Shown here: positions 9,354-18,287 of the stretch, piece after piece
Numbering within the stretch: position 1 is the stretch's first letter
Layout of the letters: each line of letters begins with the position of its first letter
The notes under the pieces: model-generated
Seen by the model: the letters and a program-made list of their open reading frames with translations, nothing else
The model's database searches: none
What the model was told of the DNA's origin: nothing
NCBI GenBank assembly: GCA_040222455.1
Contig: JAVKDD010000011.1
Location: 769,354-833,353 of the forward strand
Length of the DNA stretch: 64,000 nt
Source of the DNA: RHLJ01 sp040222455
Lineage (GTDB): Bacteria > Bacteroidota > Rhodothermia > Balneolales > Balneolaceae
Direction of reading: 5' to 3'
Made by a program: the position numbers and the translations under genes

Positions 9354-10451
9354 ATGCAAAAGAAATCAAATCTCATTCTTACTCTAGATGCTGGAGGAAC
9401 TAATTTTGTTTTTTCAGCCCTTAAAGGTGGTCAATTATTTGGAGATAGATTTACCATTAATGCTGATGTTCATGATATAGATTTATGTGTTAGCTCAATA
9501 ATTTCGGGATTTCAAAAATTGATTTATTCACTTCCGGAAAAACCTGATGCAATAAGTTTTGCGTTTCCTGGTCCGTCTGATTATAAAAATGGGATAATAG
9601 GTGATTTACCGAATTTGCCTGCATTTAGAGGTGGGATACCCTTAGGTCCAATATTAGAAGAAAATTTTGGAATTCCAGTATTTATAAATAATGATGGCGA
9701 TTTATTTGCATTAGGAGAAAGTAAGGAAGGCTTTTTGCCATACATAAATAAACTAATGGAACAAGCTGGAAATCCTAAAAGGTACAAAAATCTTATTGGG
9801 GTCACATTAGGAACTGGATTTGGCGTTGGAATAACTATTGATGGTAGATTGCTAGAAGGAGATAACAGCATTGCCGCTGAAGGCTGGTTGTTAAGGAATA
9901 AACAATTTAATTACTCAAGTATTGAGGATTCTGTAAGTATTCGGGCAATTAAGCGGATGTATGCAGAACAAATTTCAATCAGTCCCGCAAATTCTCCAGA
10001 GCCTAAAGATATTTATGAAATCGCTAAAGGAAATAAAGCAGGCGTACAAGAAGCAGCTCTAGAGACATATTTACGCTTTGGAGAAGCACTAGGTGATGCA
10101 ATTGCACATATTCTCACTTTAATTGATGGTGTTGTTGTTATTGGAGGAGGATTGAGTGGTGCTTATTCAATCTTTTCAAGATCAATGATGGATGAGCTAA
10201 ATGGATATTTTACCGCTTTAAATGGAATAAAATATCGAAGGCTAATTCAACATGTTCATAATATTGAACAATCATTTAGTGTAAAAGAATTTACTTCAAG
10301 TGTACAAAAAGAAATCTTAGTCCCAAATTCTGAAAGAAAAATTCAATATCAAGAAAAGAAGAATACCGTTATTGGGCTTTCTCGAATTGGAACTAATAGT
10401 GCAGTAGCAGTAGGGGCATATCACTTTGCACAAGAGCGTTTATCTAAATAA
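9354..10451 (+). CDS. ROK-family sugar kinase-like protein
   Basis: The protein has 365 aa. The ATPase fold of the ASKHA superfamily is visible: phosphate-1 motif LDAGGTNFVFS (about residues 11-21), 'FPGPSD', the INNDGD segment with the catalytic Asp, phosphate-2 'GVTLGTGFGVGI', and 'IGGGLSGAYS' near 263. The classical ROK zinc motif (CxCGxxGCxE) is absent. The equivalent place reads EGWLLRNKQFNYSSIED, so this is a zinc-less subgroup. The likely role is phosphorylation of a hexose or amino sugar; the substrate is unknown. It converges on the FHS sugar permease gene with an 8-base gap, which supports a role in sugar use. Confidence 0.82.
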   Translation: MQKKSNLILTLDAGGTNFVFSALKGGQLFGDRFTINADVHDIDLCVSSIISGFQKLIYSLPEKPDAISFAFPGPSDYKNGIIGDLPNLPAFRGGIPLGPILEENFGIPVFINNDGDLFALGESKEGFLPYINKLMEQAGNPKRYKNLIGVTLGTGFGVGITIDGRLLEGDNSIAAEGWLLRNKQFNYSSIEDSVSIRAIKRMYAEQISISPANSPEPKDIYEIAKGNKAGVQEAALETYLRFGEALGDAIAHILTLIDGVVVIGGGLSGAYSIFSRSMMDELNGYFTALNGIKYRRLIQHVHNIEQSFSVKEFTSSVQKEILVPNSERKIQYQEKKNTVIGLSRIGTNSAVAVGAYHFAQERLSK

Positions 10452-10459
10452 TAAATAGC

Positions 10460-11806
10460 TTAATCTGTAATTGGGTTTCCAATTTTTGAACCGACTTTTC
10501 CATACCAAGCGATATAAGCGTAGCAAAAGGCTATAAAAATAAGCGCTAATTGAAGCCCGGCTATATCAGCAATTTTCCCATATAATGGCGGTATGATTGC
10601 CCCACCAACTATTGCTGTACAAAGTATTCCAGAACCTTGGGCGGTATGCTCTTTCAAATTATCAATCGCTAAGGTAAAGATCGTAGGAAACATTATAGAG
10701 TTGAATAAACCTACAGCCAAAATTGTCCACATAGATAGGTAGCCAGTACTGATCATACTAACTAATAATAGCATCACATTAGTTGCCCCGTAAATAGCTA
10801 AAAGAGTTCCAGCGGGTACTTTTTGGAGTATTGCTGAACCCAAAAATCGTCCGACCATTGCACCTCCCCAATAAAAGAAAACAAAGGTCCCCGCAAGTTG
10901 TGAAACACTCATATTAGCAAGATCTACATCCGAAAAAATAGAAGAAAGTCCAGAAGCTAATCCAGACATAAAGGAACTATCAGAAACTAGCTTTTCAATA
11001 TCCAGATCAAGGAAATAATTTATGAGATAACTACCAATTGACACTTCTGCACCCACGTATAAAAAGATTCCAAGTGCTCCATACATCAAATGTTGCTTTT
11101 TTAAAGCTACTTTATAATTTCCATCAACATTTCCATCAACATTTCCATCATGTGAAATAATCTGAGGTAATTTAAATGCCGCAAAAGCAATAGCCAGCGC
11201 AAAAATTACTCCCGCTAAAATCAAGAAAGGTCCTTGAACTGCCGAAGATTCAGTTATATAATAAGAAAGCTTTTCAGTTTCACTTAAGAGTTCAATTTCT
11301 GTTGAACTAAGAACATTACTACTTAAAATAAATGCAGCGCTTAATAGAGGAGCTATAGTTGTACCTAATGAATTAAAAGCTTGTGCTAAATTAAGTCGAC
11401 TGGAAGCCGTTTTTGCAGGACCAAGTGCAGCTATGTACGGATTTGCGGCAACTTGCAGAATTGTAATTCCTCCAGCTAATACAAACATTGCAATCAAGAA
11501 AATCCCAAAAATTCTAAATTCGGCAGCTGGATAAAAGATTAAGCAGGCCACACCAATCGTCAATAATCCTGTAATTGCTCCTTTTTTATAGCCGATCTTA
11601 GAAATAAGCATACCACCTGGCACCGAGAAAACTGCGTAAGCAGTAAAGAAAGCAAATTGAATGATACCAGACTGAAAATATGAGAGTTCAAAAACATCCC
11701 TTAATCTTGGGACAAGCGAATCAACTAGTACTGTAATTAGTCCCCACATGAAAAAGAGGGTGGTTACTACGATGAAAGGCAGGAGATATTTATTCTTCTC
11801 AGACAT
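10460..11806 (-). CDS. FHS-type sugar:H+ symporter (MFS, FucP/GluP-like)
   Basis: The protein has 448 aa with about 12 membrane helices. The start FFMWGLITVLVDSLVPRLRDVF, the 'GG.ITILQVAANPYIAALGP' loop and 'RLNLAQAFNSLGT' are hallmarks of the fucose/glucose/galactose permease (FHS) branch of the major facilitator superfamily. The central cytoplasmic loop contains an unusual D-G-N-V repeat coded by a 12-bp tandem DNA repeat. It is a single-gene unit, preceded by the terminator of the TPR gene and convergent with the ROK kinase gene, so uptake plus phosphorylation of one sugar is a reasonable guess. The sugar cannot be read from the sequence. Confidence 0.9.
   Translation of the reverse strand: MSEKNKYLLPFIVVTTLFFMWGLITVLVDSLVPRLRDVFELSYFQSGIIQFAFFTAYAVFSVPGGMLISKIGYKKGAITGLLTIGVACLIFYPAAEFRIFGIFLIAMFVLAGGITILQVAANPYIAALGPAKTASSRLNLAQAFNSLGTTIAPLLSAAFILSSNVLSSTEIELLSETEKLSYYITESSAVQGPFLILAGVIFALAIAFAAFKLPQIISHDGNVDGNVDGNYKVALKKQHLMYGALGIFLYVGAEVSIGSYLINYFLDLDIEKLVSDSSFMSGLASGLSSIFSDVDLANMSVSQLAGTFVFFYWGGAMVGRFLGSAILQKVPAGTLLAIYGATNVMLLLVSMISTGYLSMWTILAVGLFNSIMFPTIFTLAIDNLKEHTAQGSGILCTAIVGGAIIPPLYGKIADIAGLQLALIFIAFCYAYIAWYGKVGSKIGNPITD
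11117..11150. repeat. 12-bp tandem repeat, 2.8 copies, inside the sugar permease gene
   Basis: The unit atttccatcaac occurs twice in full (11117-11128 and 11129-11140), followed by 10 of 12 bases of a third copy. On the coding strand it yields a D-G-N-V repeat in the central loop of the permease. The unit length is a multiple of three, so copy-number change would keep the frame. Confidence 0.9.
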
Positions 11807-11841
11807 TGATTTCTTATTTATAAATCTATTTCAGCTTTGCT

Positions 11842-11876
11842 AATAATAAAAAAAAAGCTCCGTAAAGAGCTTTTTA
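11842..11876 (-). terminator. Intrinsic terminator after the TPR gene
   Basis: A perfect 9-bp stem (aaaaagctc at 11852-11860 with gagcttttt at 11867-11875) has a 6-base loop. Read leftward it is followed by a T-rich tract. It sits 9 bases after the stop of the TPR gene and before the start of the permease gene. Confidence 0.85.
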
Positions 11877-11884
11877 AAAAATAA

Positions 11885-12571
11885 TTAGCTGGCAACTGAA
11901 ATTTTACCCTGAAGGTTTTGAGAGTTTGCAATCTCAGAACTGGTAGGATATTCGTTAATGATTCGATCAGTTAATTCCTGAGCTTTTGTGAAGTTACCGG
12001 CTTCATAATAAGCTTCTGCAGCTTTTAAAAGGTTGTATGGAGTGGTAGAATTGTTAGTGTCCCAATTAGCCGCTTTCAGGAAAGTATCAGCTGCTTTTTC
12101 AGTGCTTCCATTTGCCAAAAGAAGCTTTGCATTGAAAGAAACCGGACCAACACCAAGAATACCTTTTGGTGCATCATATCTTGATAGATATTCTAAAGCA
12201 TCTTCAATATTACCTAGTTTAAAACTAGATACGGAAGCATAATAAATAGCAAGATTGCCAGCTTCAGTACCCGAATAATCGTTTGCAATAGCTAAAAAGC
12301 CATAAGTAAGTTCAAAACTATCGCCATTAATAGCTTTATCAAAATCGCCGTCAGAATAGTATCCCTCAGCGATAGCTAATAACTGTTGTGCTTGTTGTTC
12401 TTGACTAGCAGAATAAAAATTGTATCCTATGAATGCTCCAATTACAACAACTACACTAATAAAGATTGCAATAATCGTAGTTTTATTTTCGGTGAAGAAT
12501 TTCGCTGCTTTATTGTAATTATCAATTAGCGGATCTGACTCTAGTTCTTCTTTGGAAAGGTGTTTTGACAT
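11885..12571 (-). CDS. TPR-repeat protein with N-terminal membrane anchor (YfgM-like)
   Basis: The protein has 228 aa. A short cytoplasmic start (about 30 residues) precedes one membrane helix (about 33-52, IIAIFISVVVVIGAFIGYNFY). A periplasmic part with three to four TPR-like helix pairs follows (for example LLAIAEGYYSDGDFDKAI, NLLKAAEAYYEAGNFTKAQEL). This is the layout of YfgM-like proteins, which act with PpiD near the Sec translocon in E. coli. That role is by analogy only. It is the last gene of the leftward pheST-zapA-ymdB-lolD group, 70 bases after lolD, and ends at a strong terminator. Confidence 0.75.
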   Translation of the reverse strand: MSKHLSKEELESDPLIDNYNKAAKFFTENKTTIIAIFISVVVVIGAFIGYNFYSASQEQQAQQLLAIAEGYYSDGDFDKAINGDSFELTYGFLAIANDYSGTEAGNLAIYYASVSSFKLGNIEDALEYLSRYDAPKGILGVGPVSFNAKLLLANGSTEKAADTFLKAANWDTNNSTTPYNLLKAAEAYYEAGNFTKAQELTDRIINEYPTSSEIANSQNLQGKISVAS

Positions 12572-12641
12572 GATTTAAATAGACGTTTTCGGTATAATTT
12601 TAAGAAACCAAAAATAAGGCTGTTTTGGGTCATACCAAAAC

Positions 12642-13334
12642 TTAAAGTGAACTTAACTCACCATTTTTTATTTCTAATATGATATCAGAACGTTCTGCAA
12701 TTTTTTGCTCATGAGTAATTAATAAAATTGTAACCTCGTCTTTATCTCTTAGTTCATAAAGCATATCAAGAATGGTAGATGTATTTGCATCATCAAGATT
12801 CCCGGTGGGCTCATCTGCAAGAATAATAGAAGGTTTGTTCATTAATGCCCTAGCCATAGAAACACGCTGTTGTTCACCTCCAGATAATTGAGTGGGACGG
12901 TGATTTTTCCTTTCAGCAACCCCAAAACGGTCAAGTAACATAAGTGCTCGTTTGGATGCTTTTTCAAGTGATTCTCCAGCAATTAGAGCAGGCATGCTTA
13001 CATTTTCAAGAGCAGTAAATTCGGGTAACAAATGATGGAACTGAAAAACAAAGCCAATATTTTTATTTCTAAATTCAGCCAGTTGGTCAGAATTCATAGC
13101 TGAAATTATTTTATCACCCCAAAAAACATTTCCAGAGTCTGGTTTATCTAATCCACCTAAAATATGTAATAGTGTACTTTTTCCACTCCCACTTGAACCA
13201 ACAATAGAAGTGATACTTCCTTTTTCAATATTGATAGAGACATTTTTTAGTACTTCCAGCTCCGCTTCACCTTGTTCGCTTTTATAGCTTTTCGAAATAC
13301 TGTCACCATGTAGCACAATCTCAATATTTGACAT
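12642..13334 (-). CDS. lolD: ABC transporter ATPase, LolD/MacB-type
   Basis: The protein has 230 aa. All nucleotide-binding motifs are intact: Walker A GSSGSGKST (about residues 46-54), Q-loop FVFQFHHLLPEFTALENV, signature LSGGEQQRV, Walker B IILADEPTGNLD and the H-loop LITHE. The 'FHHLLPEFTALENV..P' Q-loop region is characteristic of LolD, the ATPase that releases lipoproteins from the inner membrane. No LolC/E-type permease lies in the window, so the partner is coded elsewhere, which is common in this group. It starts one base after the ymdB stop. Confidence 0.85.
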   Translation of the reverse strand: MSNIEIVLHGDSISKSYKSEQGEAELEVLKNVSINIEKGSITSIVGSSGSGKSTLLHILGGLDKPDSGNVFWGDKIISAMNSDQLAEFRNKNIGFVFQFHHLLPEFTALENVSMPALIAGESLEKASKRALMLLDRFGVAERKNHRPTQLSGGEQQRVSMARALMNKPSIILADEPTGNLDDANTSTILDMLYELRDKDEVTILLITHEQKIAERSDIILEIKNGELSSL

Positions 13335-13335
13335 G

Positions 13336-14148
13336 CTATTCGATTGAAGAATTAAATTCAGGGTAGATTACAGGTTCAATATGAACACATTTTCCGGTAT
13401 CAGTATTCACTTTTGCCAAAACGCCACATAAGTGATTATCACCATTTGCAGGTTGATATTTTTGATGAACTCCCGTTACAAATCGTTTAATGGCTACCTT
13501 TTTATCCATCCCAAGTGATGAGTTGAATGAGCCAGTCATACCAGCATCGGTTAAATATCCTAGACCTTGAGGAAAAATTCGGGCGTCACCAGTTGGAATA
13601 TGAGTATGAGTTCCAACCAATACAGAAACTCTTCCATCAAGATGCCAGGCCATAGAAATTTTTTCAGCAGATGCCTCAGCATGCATATCTACAAAAATGA
13701 TATTCGTTTCTTCCTGCATTTTTGAAACCGCCCAATCAGCTGCTGAAAAAGGATCGTCTATTGGTTTCATAAACGTTCTTCCCTGTAAATTTAAAACACC
13801 AATCTTTAGAGAAGTATTTGGTATTTCATACACTCCAAATCCAAGACCGGCATTCCCTTTTGGATAATTTAAAGGACGAAGTATGTGATTGTGCTCCCTC
13901 ATATAGTTAAATACTTTCCATTTGTCGAAGGAGTGATCGCCTCCTGTAACTACATGAACACCAAGTGATAAAAGGTTTTTTATGATAGCTTCATTTATAC
14001 CATGACCTTCATGAGAATTCTCACCATTTGCTATCACAAAATCAGCTTGATGTTTTTTGATTAGACTTGGGAGAATTGTTTCTGTAATAGTTAGTCCGGG
14101 GCTTCCTACAATATCGCCCACAAATAAAATGCTGATTGTTCCAGCCAA
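13336..14148 (-). CDS. ymdB: TIGR00282/YmdB-family metallophosphoesterase
   Basis: The protein has 270 aa. The metal-binding pattern begins ILFVGDIVGSPG (D12), then IANGENSHEGHGI, TGGDHSFD, DMHAEASAEK and GTHTHIPTGD. This is the YmdB fold, a dinuclear metal phosphodiesterase acting on 2',3'-cyclic nucleotides or cyclic AMP in characterised members, and cytoplasmic. It follows zapA after 43 bases and directly precedes lolD. In Firmicutes YmdB affects mRNA-linked cell decisions; here only the enzymatic family can be stated. Confidence 0.9.
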   Translation of the reverse strand: MAGTISILFVGDIVGSPGLTITETILPSLIKKHQADFVIANGENSHEGHGINEAIIKNLLSLGVHVVTGGDHSFDKWKVFNYMREHNHILRPLNYPKGNAGLGFGVYEIPNTSLKIGVLNLQGRTFMKPIDDPFSAADWAVSKMQEETNIIFVDMHAEASAEKISMAWHLDGRVSVLVGTHTHIPTGDARIFPQGLGYLTDAGMTGSFNSSLGMDKKVAIKRFVTGVHQKYQPANGDNHLCGVLAKVNTDTGKCVHIEPVIYPEFNSSIE

Positions 14149-14191
14149 AATTGTTTTCTTTTAAAAATTAAAATGATGGGTTTTCAATAAA

Positions 14192-14485
14192 CTAAGCTCT
14201 CATATCTTCAAGAAGTCGTTCCATACTCGCATTCACTCTTTGCATTAAAACGTCTTCATTTTTTTCTAAATCGGTTGAATTCTGCTTTAATTCGAAAAGT
14301 TCTTCTGCAATACTTAGCGCTGCTAGTACCATTACGGTAGACTCAGGCTGTTTTACTAATTGAGTTCTATACGTTTGGAAACGTTCATCAACATATTTAC
14401 AGATTCGAATCATGGTTTCTTCTTCATGATCTTCTACTTTAAGAGGATAGGGCTTACCAAGAATATTTACTTTTATCGATTTCAT
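14192..14485 (-). CDS. zapA: Cell division protein ZapA
   Basis: The protein has 97 aa. ZapA stabilises FtsZ protofilaments. The family pattern is plain: SIKVNILGKPYPLKV at the start, 'R.CKYVDERFQTYRTQ', then 'MVLAALSIAEELFELKQ' leading into a C-terminal coiled coil. Its start codon overlaps the stop of the upstream coiled-coil gene (ATGA), indicating coupled translation. The position between pheT and ymdB is the usual context of zapA in Bacteroidota. Confidence 0.9.
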   Translation of the reverse strand: MKSIKVNILGKPYPLKVEDHEEETMIRICKYVDERFQTYRTQLVKQPESTVMVLAALSIAEELFELKQNSTDLEKNEDVLMQRVNASMERLLEDMRA

Positions 14486-14736
14486 GCCTGAGTGTTTAGA
14501 TGATTATCGATTTTAGTGATGAGACCTTGAACATGTTGTCGGAGAGCTAATCGTTCAGATTCGCTTATTGCTGAAAAAATATCGGTCTGTTTACCTCGTA
14601 AATCTTCAATTTTGGAAACCAATTTTGAGTTTTCTTTCTTTAAGTCTCTGATTTCCTGTTTTAAGGAATTCACTTCCTCATAAACATCACCAAGTAATTC
14701 TTTAAAACGCTCGGCTTGTTGAGATACCTGATCCAT
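14482..14736 (-). CDS. Short coiled-coil protein, possible ZapA partner
   Basis: The protein has 84 aa, almost entirely predicted coiled coil. Heptads run from about residue 5 to 50 (VYEEVNSLKQEIRDLKKENS, then LVSKIEDLRGK), followed by a short amphipathic helix. The upstream gene is pheT (13-base gap) and the stop overlaps zapA by four bases. Small coiled-coil proteins in this place are common in Bacteroidota, and a ZapB-like role in division is plausible but not shown by sequence identity. Confidence 0.7.
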   Translation of the reverse strand: MDQVSQQAERFKELLGDVYEEVNSLKQEIRDLKKENSKLVSKIEDLRGKQTDIFSAISESERLALRQHVQGLITKIDNHLNTQA

Positions 14737-14749
14737 ATTTCTTCACCTA

Positions 14750-17158
14750 TTATCCTCTAAGTTTAGCGGAGTACTGTTTCTCCAGAGTTTTAACAACTCG
14801 TTTAATAATAGGTTCTACTTCTTTGATATTCAAGGTCTTGTTAGGATCAAGGAATTGAAGCCTAAAGGCGATACTTTTATTTCCTTCACCGATACTTTCA
14901 CCCTCAAAAACATCAAAAATTTCAATGCTTTGAAGCATTTTACCAGCTTTAGTCTGAATGGTAGTAATAAGATCACCAGCCATAATAATGGTACCAACAA
15001 CTACCGCAAAGTCAAACTCGAAAGCTGGGAATTTGGGTATAGGTTTGTACGATTGCTCAGGTAATTTCTGTAGTGCAGATTGAATTGCATTAACTGAAAG
15101 TTCAGCTACAAAAGCATCAGTTTCTAAGTCGTATGCTTTTTTAAGTTTTTTGGAGGCTAATTTTAACTCTCCTAAAACAATATTCTTAAATGAATATATA
15201 AGTTTATCATTTTCAACAATTGATGAAATGCCTTCTAATAATCCTAGTTTTACAAATAATGCATTTAAATAAGATTTTAAATCGAATACTGAATAGCTAA
15301 CCGGTTTTGTTGACCAATGTTCAATTTCTTTTAGCCCAGAAACACCAAGTAATAGATGTGTTTGCTCTTTAATTCCCTTATGGAAAGTCCAATCTTCATT
15401 TTGTTCAAATACATTTCCTAATTCAAAGAAAAGAACAGAAGTAGCTTTTCGGTTAAAATTATAAGAAACAGCTTTAAGGAATCCGTGCAGTAAAGAAGGA
15501 CGAAGTGTCGTCATATCTTTTGTAAGCGGATTTAAAGTGCTCACCATAGAATTAAGAGAACCAAATTGTTCTGCTTCTTTTTCTGATATAAGTGAATTTG
15601 TATAAATTTCCCTGAATCCGAGTTCAACGGAGCTCTTTTTAAGTCGAGTTATAAGCAACTCCCATTCCGAAAAGGTTTCAGTAGAAACAAAAATTCCATG
15701 ATTGGGAGCTTCAATTTTGTTGTAATCGTATAACCTTCCAACTTCTTCTATTAAATCAACTTCACGAACTAAATCTGGTCGAAAGGTTGGAATTTTAAAC
15801 TTTACTGCGTCCTCATTTTTCGAAATAACTTCTAGTTCCAGCCCATTAACTAAATCAACAGCTTCATTAATGGTCAGTTTAGTACCAAGTAAACGATTTA
15901 AATAACTCTTTCTAAGGGTGAGTTCAATAGGCTTGGTTTTAACTGGATGTATATCTAATAATTCATCAGTTAATTCTCCGCCAGCCACTTCGGTAATAAG
16001 TAAAGCAGCACGTTCTGCAGCAATTGCTTGTAAATTTGGATCAATGCCTCGTTCAAAGCGATAAGAGGCATCAGTTTGCAGAGTTTGAGCCTTCGCTGTT
16101 TTTCGAATTGTTCCTGGATCGAAGTAGGCGCTTTCTAATAATACATTTGTTGTGGCATCACTTACTTCAGAATGAAGTCCACCCATAACTCCAGCTATTG
16201 CAACCGGACCGTTTCCATCACATATAAAGAGAGTACCCGCAGTACATTTTCTTTTAACATGATCTAAGGTTTCAAATTCAATTTCTTTGTCAAAGTCCGT
16301 TACAATTATTTTCTTGTCGTTGATTTCATCATAATCGAAGGCATGAAGTGGTTGGCCTAATTCGTGCATTACATAATTAGTAACATCAACCACATTGTTA
16401 ACTGGACGTAAACCTAAAGCTAATAATCTGTTTCTGAGCCATGTTGGAGATTCTTTGATCTCAACATTTTTAATCATTTTCCCAACATAGCGATGACACT
16501 TATCAGGGCTTTCAATTTCAATAGAAATATCTTTTGATTTCTGAACTACATTTTGGCTGAACTCAATTTCTGGTTTATTTAATTCTATATGTAATGCAGC
16601 AGCTAAATCACGAGCAACACCTAAATGACAAGTAGCATCGGGTCGATTTGGGGTGATTGCAATATCGATAATTGTATCGGTATTTAATTCAAATACCTGA
16701 TTGATAGGAGTGCCCACTTTTAAATTAGAATCCAAGACCATAATTCCTTCATGATCTGACCCTAAACCAAGCTCATCCTCAGCACAAATCATTCCATTCG
16801 AAATTTCGCCACGAAGTTTAGCTTTTCGAAGAGTTAAGAAACTTCCATCATCTAATTTTATAGGAAGGGTAGAACCAACGGTAGCTACAGCTACTTTTTG
16901 TGCTGCTGCAACATTATTTGCACCGCATATGATTTGAACGGTTTCATTACCAAGATCAACTTGACAGATTTTTAATCGATCTGCATTCGGATGTTGTGAT
17001 ATCTCAAGTATTTCGCCTACGATAACTCCTTCAAGTTTGCTCCCAAACTCAAAAGTTTCTTCTTCTTCCAAACCGATTAACGTCAGTTTATCTGCCGTTT
17101 CAGTAGGAGAGAAGGGTAGATTGATAAATTCCTTAAGCCAGTTGTACGATACTTTCAT
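14750..17158 (-). CDS. pheT: Phenylalanine-tRNA ligase, beta subunit
   Basis: The protein has 802 aa, the normal bacterial length. The order is an N-terminal hairpin (MKVSYNWLKEFI), the tRNA-binding OB domain (about 40-150, with HPNADRLKICQVD and ICGANN), the B3/B4 editing region (TPNRPDATCHLGVARDLA, then GVMGG near 325), the B5 domain, the catalytic-like core (RPDLVREVDLIEEVGRLYDYNKI) and the C-terminal ferredoxin-fold anticodon-binding domain (FPAFEFDFAVVV). It forms an alpha2-beta2 enzyme with PheS, whose gene ends 18 bases upstream. Confidence 0.97.
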   Translation of the reverse strand: MKVSYNWLKEFINLPFSPTETADKLTLIGLEEEETFEFGSKLEGVIVGEILEISQHPNADRLKICQVDLGNETVQIICGANNVAAAQKVAVATVGSTLPIKLDDGSFLTLRKAKLRGEISNGMICAEDELGLGSDHEGIMVLDSNLKVGTPINQVFELNTDTIIDIAITPNRPDATCHLGVARDLAAALHIELNKPEIEFSQNVVQKSKDISIEIESPDKCHRYVGKMIKNVEIKESPTWLRNRLLALGLRPVNNVVDVTNYVMHELGQPLHAFDYDEINDKKIIVTDFDKEIEFETLDHVKRKCTAGTLFICDGNGPVAIAGVMGGLHSEVSDATTNVLLESAYFDPGTIRKTAKAQTLQTDASYRFERGIDPNLQAIAAERAALLITEVAGGELTDELLDIHPVKTKPIELTLRKSYLNRLLGTKLTINEAVDLVNGLELEVISKNEDAVKFKIPTFRPDLVREVDLIEEVGRLYDYNKIEAPNHGIFVSTETFSEWELLITRLKKSSVELGFREIYTNSLISEKEAEQFGSLNSMVSTLNPLTKDMTTLRPSLLHGFLKAVSYNFNRKATSVLFFELGNVFEQNEDWTFHKGIKEQTHLLLGVSGLKEIEHWSTKPVSYSVFDLKSYLNALFVKLGLLEGISSIVENDKLIYSFKNIVLGELKLASKKLKKAYDLETDAFVAELSVNAIQSALQKLPEQSYKPIPKFPAFEFDFAVVVGTIIMAGDLITTIQTKAGKMLQSIEIFDVFEGESIGEGNKSIAFRLQFLDPNKTLNIKEVEPIIKRVVKTLEKQYSAKLRG

Positions 17159-17176
17159 GAATGTGTAAAAATGATC

Positions 17177-18184
17177 TTAATTAAACTGTTCGAGAAAACG
17201 GATATCATTTTCGTAAAAGGTACGGATGTCATCAATTCCATATTTCAGGATGGCGATACGTTCAACCCCCATTCCCCATGCGAATCCGGTGTATTTTTCA
17301 GCATCAACCCCTGCGGCTTTAAATACATTAGGATCTACCATTCCCGACCCTAAAATTTCGAGCCACTTTCCATCTTTTTCAGATCCCCACCATATATCCA
17401 TTTCCAGACTTGGTTCGGTGAAAGGGAAAAATCCTGGGCGTAGGCGATATTTAACATCACTTCCATACATTAATTTGACAAAAGTGATAAGTGTTTCTTT
17501 TAAATCAGCTACACTCACATTTTCATCTATGTATAAAGCTTCGACCTGATGAAACAAAAAATATGATTTAGGAGATACTGCTTCATTCCTATAAACACGT
17601 CCCGGCATAATAGATCGGATTGGAGGTTTTATATTCTCCATTAACCGAATTTGAACAGGAGAGGTATGTGTTCTAAGCACTAAATCCATAACATTCGGAT
17701 CCTCACTTTTTCTAACGAAAAAAGTGTCTTGTTCATCTCTTGCGGGGTGATTCGGAGGGAAATTTAATGCTGTAAAATTATGAAAGTCATCTTCTACCTC
17801 AGGGCCATCAGAAATAGTAAAACCAAGACGATAAAAAATCTGTTTCATTTCCTCTAGCGTTTTTGTTAGAGGGTGAAGTGAACCAATGGGTGAAAAAGTG
17901 GGAGGTAGAGTTAAGTCATCTAATGCACTTACTTTAGTTACAATAGATTTTTCCAGCTCTGTCGTCGCTTCATCAAATCGTTTTTGAGCGAGTTGCTTAA
18001 CCTCGTTCATTTCTTTACCTACCGAAGCTCTTTCTTCTTTTGGAACAGTACCAAGATTTTTAAACATGGACTGAACCTGACCGTTTCTAGACAAGAATTC
18101 CAACCGAAAAGCTTCAAGTTCTTCCTTATTAGTGATAGAGCGGGTAGAAATCTCTTTTTTTAAGGCAATTATGTCGTCAAGCAT
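17177..18184 (-). CDS. pheS: Phenylalanine-tRNA ligase, alpha subunit
   Basis: The protein has 335 aa. An N-terminal coiled-coil tRNA-binding arm (about 1-90) is followed by the class II catalytic core: motif 1 'HPLTKTLEEM..IF..LGF', motif 2 'GRVYRNEAVSPKSYFLFHQVE' and motif 3 'GFAWGMGVERIAILKYGIDDIR' near 305-325. The motif F-T-E-P-S that shapes the Phe pocket is present. It starts shortly after a terminator and a TAACTTTG box, so it likely has its own promoter while also able to receive read-through from rplT. Confidence 0.97.
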   Translation of the reverse strand: MLDDIIALKKEISTRSITNKEELEAFRLEFLSRNGQVQSMFKNLGTVPKEERASVGKEMNEVKQLAQKRFDEATTELEKSIVTKVSALDDLTLPPTFSPIGSLHPLTKTLEEMKQIFYRLGFTISDGPEVEDDFHNFTALNFPPNHPARDEQDTFFVRKSEDPNVMDLVLRTHTSPVQIRLMENIKPPIRSIMPGRVYRNEAVSPKSYFLFHQVEALYIDENVSVADLKETLITFVKLMYGSDVKYRLRPGFFPFTEPSLEMDIWWGSEKDGKWLEILGSGMVDPNVFKAAGVDAEKYTGFAWGMGVERIAILKYGIDDIRTFYENDIRFLEQFN

Positions 18185-18205
18185 AGAATGAAAGTAAATT
18201 CATAT

Positions 18206-18213
18206 CAAAGTTA
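18206..18213 (-). promoter_or_regulatory. Putative -7 box for pheS
   Basis: Read leftward the box is TAACTTTG, an exact fit to the Bacteroidota sigma-A element TAnnTTTG, 21 bases before the pheS ATG and just after the rplT terminator. No good TTG -33 element was found at the usual spacing. Confidence 0.45.
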
Positions 18214-18220
18214 AGGTGCA

Positions 18221-18267
18221 AAAATAAAAAAACCGGTAAACCTTACATATCGAAGATTTACCGGTTT
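18221..18267 (-). terminator. Intrinsic terminator between rplT and pheS
   Basis: An 11-bp perfect stem (aaaccggtaaa at 18230-18240 with tttaccggttt at 18257-18267) has a 16-base loop, followed leftward by a run of T with one A. It begins 20 bases after the rplT stop. It separates the infC-rpmI-rplT unit from pheST. Confidence 0.9.
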
Positions 18268-18287
18268 GGTAAATAGCAAGTTCGCGG

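Noticed and set aside
18185..18287. PheL-like leader peptide attenuator for pheST
   Set aside because: The terminator is present but no short frame with Phe codons precedes it; it is better read as the rplT terminator.
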